A stretch of DNA of 35,343 bases from Paenibacillus periandrae. GTDB lineage: Bacteria > Bacillota > Bacilli > Paenibacillales > NBRC-103111. The position numbers were made by a program, and so were the translations under genes. The stretch spans positions 1 through 35,343 of the forward strand of contig NZ_JAJNMU010000048.1 of the NCBI RefSeq assembly GCF_022458865.1. The letters are read 5' to 3'. The notes under the pieces are model-generated. The model did not search any database, was not told the origin of the DNA, and worked only from the letters and a program-made list of their open reading frames with translations. This document shows, one piece after another, positions 29,651-35,343 of this stretch. Each line of letters begins with the position of its first letter. Position 1 is the first letter of the stretch.

Positions 29651-30817
29651 ATGGAAGCTCTGGCAAAAAACGAAAAACGGGAAAAACGCAAGCGCAATAT
29701 CGCCGTGATCGCCGGCTTGTTTTTCGCTTTTCTCATCGCTATGACCTTGTTCGGCAACACCTTGGTCGCATTGACGCTGCCGAAAGTGATAACGGAACAA
29801 CCTGTCTCCGGCACGCTCGATCTCACCTTTCAAGGCACTGCCACCCTTAGGTCCGCGATAGAAGTCGATCTATCGAACCCCGGTGGGTTAACAACGATGA
29901 AAGTGCTGGTGAAAGAAGGAGATACGGTCCGTAAAGGGCAAATTTTGGTTCAGTACGACAACAGTGAAGCGGAACAGCAAATTGATGCGGAACAAGACGT
30001 GCTGAAAAAGACAAAGCTTGACTTGAACAGACGGTTTGACGAATATAAACAAGTCGCCCGCGGCGAAGACCCCGCTGCAATCGCCGCGGCCCAGAATGCA
30101 TTGGAAAATGTTAAACTCGATATTGCCGCGCAGGAGAAACGGATTCGAATGCTACAAACCCAGAAACTGGTCAAAGGAGAGCTCTTGGCTCCTTTTGACG
30201 GCATTGTGACAGCCGTGAATGCCATCGAGGGTCTCCCTTCTACAGCGTCGGATATTCGTCTTTTTTACACGGATAAAGGACTTCGATTCGATATACAGGT
30301 GCCGGTCGATCTGGCAGCCTCGCTTGCCAAGGGTGATCCTCTCAAGGTCCGGGTACTCGGTAAAAACAGTCGTATTGTTCAAGGACAGATTATGATAATC
30401 GAAGCAGGTAATGCACCCAATATCCACGACATGTCGACCGACGGCTCCCAAACAAGTTCGACCTCTTCGGGCGAATCCCCTACAGTACGTGAGACAAACC
30501 GCCTGCTTGTGAGTCTTCATGACGAATCTCTGCACAAAGGCGATCGTGTGCAGGTGGAATTAACAAAGACAGTCGGCGACGAGACACTTATTATTTCAAG
30601 CAAAGCGGTGCGACAAGATCGGAATGGTGCCTATGTATTTACGCTAGAGAGCACATTCGGACCGCTCGGAAATGTGTATTATGCATCCAAAAGACCCGTT
30701 ACCGTCTCTGGTGCAAACGAACAACAAACTGCAATCAGTGGTGATTTTTTGGATAAAGTAAACATCATTTTGGAGAGTAGCGAGCCTCTCGAAGATGGTC
30801 AGCGAGTACGATACTAA
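29651..30817 (+). CDS. HlyD/RND-type membrane-fusion adaptor protein
   Basis: The 388-residue protein has an N-terminal transmembrane helix (about 12-36), then the adaptor architecture. The first lipoyl half-motif is VLVKEGDTVRKGQILVQYDN (about 77-96). A coiled-coil hairpin follows (about 98-165: QQIDAEQDVLKKTKLDLNRR ... ALENVKLDIAAQEKRIRMLQ). The second lipoyl half is KGELLAPFDGIVTAVNAIEG, and beta-barrel domains end the protein. Adaptors of this kind normally couple to exporters such as MacB/YknYZ-type ABC proteins, none of which is encoded here. Its presence between importer permeases and a two-component system is unusual. ATG at 29651 is supported by TAGGAG 8 bases upstream. Confidence 0.85.
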   Translation: MEALAKNEKREKRKRNIAVIAGLFFAFLIAMTLFGNTLVALTLPKVITEQPVSGTLDLTFQGTATLRSAIEVDLSNPGGLTTMKVLVKEGDTVRKGQILVQYDNSEAEQQIDAEQDVLKKTKLDLNRRFDEYKQVARGEDPAAIAAAQNALENVKLDIAAQEKRIRMLQTQKLVKGELLAPFDGIVTAVNAIEGLPSTASDIRLFYTDKGLRFDIQVPVDLAASLAKGDPLKVRVLGKNSRIVQGQIMIIEAGNAPNIHDMSTDGSQTSSTSSGESPTVRETNRLLVSLHDESLHKGDRVQVELTKTVGDETLIISSKAVRQDRNGAYVFTLESTFGPLGNVYYASKRPVTVSGANEQQTAISGDFLDKVNIILESSEPLEDGQRVRY

Positions 30818-30859
30818 GTTATAATGATGAATATAATATCTCTTTAAGAAGGAATTCTT

Positions 30860-31567
30860 ATGAAAAAAACCAGAATACTCATTATTGAAGACGAAGTCGC
30901 CATTGCGGATATATTGGAATACGGTTTAATCGAGGAAGGATACCATACGAAGAAAGCTCATACGGGCACGGATGGATTGAAGGTGCTTGCGGATTTTCAA
31001 CCCGATTTGCTTATACTCGATTGGATGCTACCCGATCAGAGTGGGTTGGACATTTGCAAGAAAGTGACAGCCTCCTATAATATTCCCATTCTGATGATTA
31101 CCGCGAAATCGGATATTACCGACAAAATATTGGGGCTGGAGTTCGGGGCGGACGATTACATCACGAAGCCGTTTGATATGAGAGAGGTTAATGCCCGAAT
31201 CCGCACGATTCTTAGACGAGTCGATCAAGCCGATCGGAGTAAAGAGGAGGCTGTGGAAGCCGGAGGACAAGTCTTGCGGTTTAAGGATATCGAAATTGTC
31301 ACCAGTGAGAGATTGGTCAGGAAGGGTGGTAAGGAAATTGAATTGACGCCCAAAGAATACGACCTTCTCCTCAGGCTGTATACCCACAGAGGGAAAATTT
31401 ATACCCGATCGGAACTTCTAGATGACGTATGGGGTTACTTTTACTCCGGGGATACAAGAACAGTCGATACGCATATTCAGCGGTTGCGCAAAAAGCTGGA
31501 TATTAGCGATTTGATCACAACGGTTTTCAGCATCGGCTACAAATTCAATAGTCAAACGGATTTGTAA
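30860..31567 (+). CDS. OmpR/PhoB-family response regulator
   Basis: The 235-residue protein has a receiver domain with the acidic pocket Glu10-Asp11 and phospho-acceptor Asp54 (DLLILDWMLPDQSG), the Thr/Lys switch residues in MITAKSD and YITKPFD. A winged-helix DNA-binding domain starts at about 140 (IELTPKEYDLLLRLYTHRGK, RTVDTHIQRLRKKL). The kinase gene starts 2 bases after its stop, so they are a cognate pair. The start at 30860 follows AGAAGGAAT. Its target is probably the operon itself. Confidence 0.93.
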   Translation: MKKTRILIIEDEVAIADILEYGLIEEGYHTKKAHTGTDGLKVLADFQPDLLILDWMLPDQSGLDICKKVTASYNIPILMITAKSDITDKILGLEFGADDYITKPFDMREVNARIRTILRRVDQADRSKEEAVEAGGQVLRFKDIEIVTSERLVRKGGKEIELTPKEYDLLLRLYTHRGKIYTRSELLDDVWGYFYSGDTRTVDTHIQRLRKKLDISDLITTVFSIGYKFNSQTDL

Positions 31568-31568
31568 T

Positions 31569-33011
31569 ATGATACGGACCATTCGAACCAAATTTATGAT
31601 CGGTTTTTTCATTATTTTTGGCGTGTTTTTCCTGATCCTTCAGCAATGGGTGACGGTAAATATCGAATCCGGCAATCGAAACATCGTGAACAATCAGCTC
31701 CAGGATTTGAAAAACAACAGCAATAGCTTTATCCAGCAATCTTTTCTGACGCATCACTTCACAAGCGATGAGATTTATTTTAGGCAAATAGCCGAAGAGA
31801 CGGCTACGGAGCTGCAGCATGCTGCTTCCAGCAGGGTTGCGATGTATTCGCTCGCTGGCGAGTTGCTCTACGCTTCTGATCCAGCAGTCTTTACGACGAG
31901 TGAAGAGGATTTGCGGCAGGCGCAGCAAGGCAAGACCGCGTATACTCTTACGCGGTCCAATGGGGACGCTTCCGTATTATTTGCTTATCCAGTCGTGATC
32001 CGTGGCACGAAAGTAGGTATTTTACGCTTTGCCAAGGACTTTACTCCCCTTTACGAGCAAAGCGGCTATATGCAGCGTACGATATTTTCGATTGCGCTGG
32101 CCGTATTTGCCGCCGCGTTCCTGTTCTCTTATCTCCTCTCGCGGCATATCACCGTTCCTCTAAGCAAGCTGACGAAAGCTACCGCAGAGGTAATGAATGG
32201 GAATTTTCACGTTCGCATCGCGGTTAAGCAAAAGGATGAAGTCGGTCAGCTGGCGGTCAACTTTAGCAGTATGGTCGAGAAGCTTCAAGAACAGTTTGCG
32301 ATCATCGAGAAAGACCGGGACAGGCTCGAAGAATTGAATCATCATCGGAAACGATTTTTCGATCAAGTCACCCACGAACTTAAAACACCGTTAACCACGA
32401 TTATGGGATATGCGGAAATCATTCGTAAGAACGGGATCAATGACCCGGCCCTTTTCCAAAAAGGGGTGAACCATATCGTAGACGAAAGCAAGCGGCTGCA
32501 TGCTATGGTTTTGGAACTGCTCGAAAGGTCTAAGGCGACGGAAGTGCATCATACGGATATAACAGTGGACGCGGCGCAAATTTTGTTAGACGTTTGCGAC
32601 ACGATGGCAATCAAAGCGCAAAGGTACAAGAAGACCATTCGCTGCGAAGCGGACAAAGGGCTTTTTGTTCGCGGCAAGTCGGATCGACTACGGCAGTTAT
32701 TTATCAATCTGTTGGATAATGCGATCAAATATTCGTACGCGCACACCGAAATTATCGCGATTGCCAGCTTGGAGGACGATCGGATCCGAATGATCGTATC
32801 CAATCAAGGGGAGACGATAAGCGCAGACAATTTGGTAAAAATCTTCGAACCTTATTATCGGGCAGGACATGCCTACACGGAATCGGCAAGTATCGGACTC
32901 GGCCTCAGTATATGCAAAGGTATTGTGGACGAGCACCGGGGTCGCATCCGGATATCAAGCGATAACGGGTTTACGAATGTGGATATGGACTTTCCGCTCG
33001 CGAAAGCTTAA
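31569..33011 (+). CDS. HAMP-containing sensor histidine kinase
   Basis: The 480-residue protein has TM1 at about 9-28, an extracytoplasmic sensor domain of about 150 residues and TM2 at about 175-195. A HAMP linker follows (HITVPLSKLTKATAEVMNGN ... DEVGQLAVNFSSMVEKL). The HisKA domain has phospho-acceptor His269 in the H-box VTHELKTPLTT. The HATPase domain has an N-box (QLFINLLDNAIKYS) and a G-box (SIGLGLSICKGIVDEHRG). The extracytoplasmic domain shows a PAS/dCache-like pattern (RVAMYSLAGELLYASDP). It could sense the binding protein, the HlyD-like adaptor or the following lipoprotein. Confidence 0.93.
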   Translation: MIRTIRTKFMIGFFIIFGVFFLILQQWVTVNIESGNRNIVNNQLQDLKNNSNSFIQQSFLTHHFTSDEIYFRQIAEETATELQHAASSRVAMYSLAGELLYASDPAVFTTSEEDLRQAQQGKTAYTLTRSNGDASVLFAYPVVIRGTKVGILRFAKDFTPLYEQSGYMQRTIFSIALAVFAAAFLFSYLLSRHITVPLSKLTKATAEVMNGNFHVRIAVKQKDEVGQLAVNFSSMVEKLQEQFAIIEKDRDRLEELNHHRKRFFDQVTHELKTPLTTIMGYAEIIRKNGINDPALFQKGVNHIVDESKRLHAMVLELLERSKATEVHHTDITVDAAQILLDVCDTMAIKAQRYKKTIRCEADKGLFVRGKSDRLRQLFINLLDNAIKYSYAHTEIIAIASLEDDRIRMIVSNQGETISADNLVKIFEPYYRAGHAYTESASIGLGLSICKGIVDEHRGRIRISSDNGFTNVDMDFPLAKA

Positions 33012-33023
33012 GAGGGGATGACG

Positions 33024-34148
33024 ATGAAAAGACGAACCAGCCTGTATGCATTACTTGCGACTGTTTGCTTTTTGCTGACCGGCTGCCTGGGAGCGCCGCG
33101 GACGGAGACCATTATTTTGAATGATGCGGTGCAGCAGCCGTCCGGCGAAGAAGCTTCGCCTTTTACGGTACAAACGATCTATTCCGTACTGGATGGACAA
33201 GGGGAAGGCATATATCCGATTGGATGGATCGATGCCAATGCGCTGCTCGCGTTTACGCCCGAGTATCCGTCCCGGTCCCGTTTGGATCGAGTGAATGAGC
33301 CGTATACCGCTCGACAGAAATTGTCCGAGGTAGGCGTATTCACCTATCCCCAGAACAGCCTCGTCTTGTCGCCGGATCGGCGAAATGTAGCTTATATAAG
33401 TGTGTCCGGCAGTGTACTGCAATTGAACTTGCATTCTCTTGGTGACAGCGGAAATACACTCATTGAAACCACGAAAAACAAGCAACTCTTAAATGCGCGG
33501 ATGTCGTGGTCGAGCAACGGCCGCTTACTCTGTTATACAATTGACAACGAGGTAGAGAAGGCCATTCAAATAAGCGTCTACGATACGATAGAAGGAAAGT
33601 CGAGACGGTACACTCTTCCGCTTGCGCAACAGAACGAACTCGTTTCTTCGGTTTATGTATCGGACAGTGGCGAAGCCGCAGTCATTGTCAAGCGATTGGG
33701 TCAAGACTCGGTGCTGGAATTGGGTGAATTGAGGGGAAATGAATTCATCAGCCAATACCGTCATCCTATAAGCAATGAAGACTGGGTAGAATGGATTCAT
33801 CAAGATCAAATCGCCTTTGTTGGGGCGGACGGAATATTGTATGCTTACGATCAGCGCAATGATGTCCTTTCGGTTTTGCTGAACGATATCGGACAATTCC
33901 GCCTGTCAAGGAGTGACCGCAAATTTATTGTCTATACAAAGGACGGCGATGCTGTTTATGCCGCCAGTATATACGGCAACAATGTGTTGAATATGAAGCA
34001 AATCTATAAGGGAATCGTACCTTATCAAATGGTTTGGAGCCCGGATAACGGTAAATTGCTGCTCATCGGTTCAAAACTAAAAGAGCAGTCAAAGTCAAAG
34101 TTGTATACAGAGTTGAAGTACCAGGGCCTGGTCATTGAATTCAAATGA
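33024..34148 (+). CDS. lipoprotein with WD40/TolB-like propeller
   Basis: The 374-residue protein has a lipoprotein signal peptide ending LLTGC (lipidated Cys near residue 20). The mature part contains repeated propeller-type strands (LVLSPDRRNVAYISVSGSVL, MSWSSNGRLLCYTIDNEVEK, VSDSGEAAVIVK, FRLSRSDRKFIVYTKDGD, MVWSPDNGKLLLIGS). ATG at 33024 is chosen because AGAGGGG then sits at normal distance; ATG at 33018 is too close. It lies 6 bases after the kinase gene stop, which suggests a surface partner of the kinase or transporter. No enzymatic motif is seen. The operon ends here without a clear terminator. Confidence 0.8.
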   Translation: MKRRTSLYALLATVCFLLTGCLGAPRTETIILNDAVQQPSGEEASPFTVQTIYSVLDGQGEGIYPIGWIDANALLAFTPEYPSRSRLDRVNEPYTARQKLSEVGVFTYPQNSLVLSPDRRNVAYISVSGSVLQLNLHSLGDSGNTLIETTKNKQLLNARMSWSSNGRLLCYTIDNEVEKAIQISVYDTIEGKSRRYTLPLAQQNELVSSVYVSDSGEAAVIVKRLGQDSVLELGELRGNEFISQYRHPISNEDWVEWIHQDQIAFVGADGILYAYDQRNDVLSVLLNDIGQFRLSRSDRKFIVYTKDGDAVYAASIYGNNVLNMKQIYKGIVPYQMVWSPDNGKLLLIGSKLKEQSKSKLYTELKYQGLVIEFK

Positions 34149-34286
34149 CTGGTTCTTGTCCGGTTGCGGGTTCAGACGGAGCAAAAGGATGGCCTTAAAA
34201 CTTGCCATTTCAGGCAGCGAGGTGAACCTTATCATTTAACGGCAAGCTTTTACAGTTAGGCGTTCAATGGTATGGCTTTCCCTATC

Positions 34287-34571
34287 TTACAGTATAGATC
34301 CCAAATCGGATTGATCCCAAAAAGCGCTCAAATTAACGGTTACAACCTCGATAACGTCTTCTACCATCGATTCCAATGAACGGACTTGAGCGTCTCTGCT
34401 CCATTGCAAGGTGGATCCAAATATGCCCCAACTGACGACAAGAGCCCTAGCTTCCAGCTTGTCTTGAGGGAGGCTCTGGTTAGGTTCCGATTTAAACCAA
34501 TGGAGCAGGAGACGATACAATTCTCTTTGCATGGCTTTTTCAAGCATCGGCTCAAACTGAACTTGGTGTAA
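34287..34571 (-). pseudogene. C-terminal fragment of a TetR-family regulator
   Basis: The minus strand encodes FEPMLEKAMQRELYRLLLHW, ARALVVSWGIFGSTLQWSRD and SMVEDVIEVVTVNLSAF, the pattern of a TetR C-terminal ligand-binding/dimerisation domain. The N-terminal helix-turn-helix is absent: upstream sequence switches to unrelated material at about 34560. It is a truncated remnant. Confidence 0.65.
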
Positions 34572-34698
34572 AAGCAATTGATACGCTTATTAAAGAGGGT
34601 AAAACGGTTCCTTACCGAACTGTTTCGGACAAATCAAAGGTTATTGATCCAGAAGGAATAGGTATAGGAATTAAGCCTTTTTTCCAAATGGAACAATT
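34565..34698 (+). pseudogene. gene fragment, family not recognised
   Basis: The frame from 34565 reads GVKAIDTLIKEGKTVPYRTV then SDKSKVIDPEGIGIGIKP. It looks like a real helix-turn-helix-type fragment of a small accessory protein but has neither start nor proper end; it runs into the HAD fragment in another frame. Confidence 0.4.
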
Positions 34699-34809
34699 TT
34701 CAACTCAGAAGAAATTGGTTATGAAAAACCTTCTCCGCAAATTTACCAAAAAGCATTAAATTATTTTGGTGTTTCGACAGAAGAAGCTTTATTTGTCGTA
34801 ACATTATAA
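34699..34809 (+). pseudogene. HAD-superfamily hydrolase fragment
   Basis: The frame reads FNSEEIGYEKPSPQIYQKAL then NYFGVSTEEALFVVTL and stop. The GYEKPSPQIY stretch is motif III (with its lysine) of haloacid-dehalogenase-like phosphatases and is followed by the start of the motif IV strand. Everything N-terminal and the DD motif are missing. Confidence 0.7.
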
Positions 34810-34820
34810 ATGATACGGAT

Positions 34821-34922
34821 CACCGCTTTTTATCCTATGAAAAAGATGTTGACTGCTTTTCTGATTTCCTAATGGAATATTTGTGTAATGATGAGGTGAA
34901 GTTGAAGTTGTTCGAACGATAA
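34821..34922 (+). pseudogene. short C-terminal fragment, unidentified
   Basis: The frame reads HRFLSYEKDVDCFSDFLMEY then LCNDEVKLKLFER and stop, directly followed by a good terminator. This fits the tail of a genuine gene whose body has been lost. No family is recognised. Confidence 0.35.
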
Positions 34923-34923
34923 A

Positions 34924-34952
34924 ACATCGTCTAAAAAAGACGGTGTTTTTTT
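34924..34952 (+). terminator. intrinsic terminator
   Basis: The stem ACATCGTCT (34924-34932) / AGACGGTGT (34938-34946), with one G-U pair, is followed by seven T residues. Confidence 0.8.
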
Positions 34953-35077
34953 GTCTGTCGGGAATTACATCTGAGTTGTGTCTAAAAATATTTTTATCAA
35001 TGGCTTTTGATAATCCAACAGATGACAATAAAGCACTGAGTAAATACGTTGATCAACGACAAACACGCGGCGGGAAT

Positions 35078-35140
35078 GAGATAAAGTTCTTGTCATTTAT
35101 GGGATAAAGTTCTTGTCAAATTTCAATGACAAGAACTTTA
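35078..35140. repeat. right cluster of 18-20-bp repeats, candidate transposon end
   Basis: The unit GAGATAAAGTTCTTGTCA is at 35078-35095. After 5 bases GGGATAAAGTTCTTGTCA follows at 35101-35118, then an 8-base centre (the same AATTTCAA as at 24062) and the inverse copy TGACAAGAACTTTA (35127-35140), truncated compared with the left cluster. On the interior side the first unit continues, in inverse sense, as CATTCCCG, exactly as the left cluster does. Confidence 0.65.
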
Positions 35141-35343
35141 AGTCTAATAACGGCGATGTAATGGCACCAATTGAAGGAGAGGGGAGCTATTTATTTGTAA
35201 TTAAAGACAGTAATGAATTCTGTCATTCAAGAAATTACGGATATAGCTCAAAGCTTACGTTGAGAGCTGAAACAACTAAGAAGCTGCTCCCGGCATGGCT
35301 CGACCAGAGTGGCAGCAGCGGTGTGCGGGCATGATAACACAGT
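35141..35343 (+). other. right edge, open frame of uncertain status
   Basis: A frame through SNNGDVMAPIEGEGSYLFVI, KDSNEFCHSRNYGYSSKL and TLRAETTKKLLPAWLDQSG stays open from the repeat to 35334. The first part looks protein-like, but the start lies inside the repeat and no ribosome binding site is present. It may be the 3' remnant of a gene interrupted by the repeat cluster. Confidence 0.3.

Overview
The window looks like accessory DNA from a low- to mid-GC, endospore-former-type Firmicute, most likely Paenibacillus or a close relative. This is inferred from strong AGGAGG-type ribosome binding sites, frequent TTG/GTG starts, SLH-anchored surface protein, PadR and ECF regulators, and a sugar-type ABC importer without its own ATPase. 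There is no rRNA, tRNA or core housekeeping gene. The window is a mosaic of at least four blocks. Block 1 (1-5900) is a row of short, unrelated, cassette-like genes: two Nudix proteins, a small membrane protein, an SMI1/KNR4 protein, an inverted cat gene with its own attenuator, two GNAT acetyltransferases, a cupin and a tyrosine recombinase. After almost every gene comes a variant of the same non-coding module: a GCTAACGGGCACGATAG-like box, usually a hairpin of the GGCTGCC/GGCAGCC type, then a GCTAACGGGCAGTTTA-like box. The layout and cargo recall an integron cassette array, but I see neither a canonical attC site nor an integron-type integrase, so I treat it as a possible undescribed cassette system. 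Block 2 (6202-15901) holds a divergently transcribed membrane protein and a compact type IV secretion operon. In order the operon encodes a VirB2-like pilin, a VirB3/PrgI-like protein, a separate VirB4-N-like protein, a VirB4 ATPase, a VirB6/TrbL-like protein, a glucosaminidase + M23 peptidoglycan hydrolase, a VirB8/TcpC-like protein and a small ORF. No relaxase or coupling protein is present between the unrelated flanks. A sigma-A promoter is followed by a leader with an intrinsic terminator in front of the pilin gene. A 13-base box, GAGCGGAAGACGC, at the base of that terminator recurs at the terminator upstream of the next transcription unit. That next unit (16217-21055) is a very large secreted surface protein (propeller-like region, FN3 and cadherin-like beta-sandwich domains, three SLH domains) whose reading frame is cut by one in-frame amber codon. 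Block 3 (21100-25050) is scrambled: a truncated ECF sigma gene, degenerate ~130-bp repeats on both sides of an intact NmrA-like oxidoreductase + PadR pair under a striking palindromic operator-promoter, and a decayed VirB4 gene of a second conjugative element. Block 4 (25429-34148) is higher in GC and forms one functional unit: ECF sigma factor, lipoprotein solute-binding protein, two MalF/MalG-type permeases, an HlyD-like membrane-fusion adaptor, an OmpR-type response regulator, a sensor kinase and a propeller-like lipoprotein. The promoter of the solute-binding gene, plus a deleted copy of that gene, is duplicated immediately upstream of the sigma gene. Blocks of 18-19-bp repeats (TGACAAGAACTTTATCYCA type) at 23989-24089 and 35078-35140 bracket this 11-kb segment in a way that fits transposon ends. 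The right end of the window is a patchwork of gene fragments (TetR, HAD hydrolase and unidentified).
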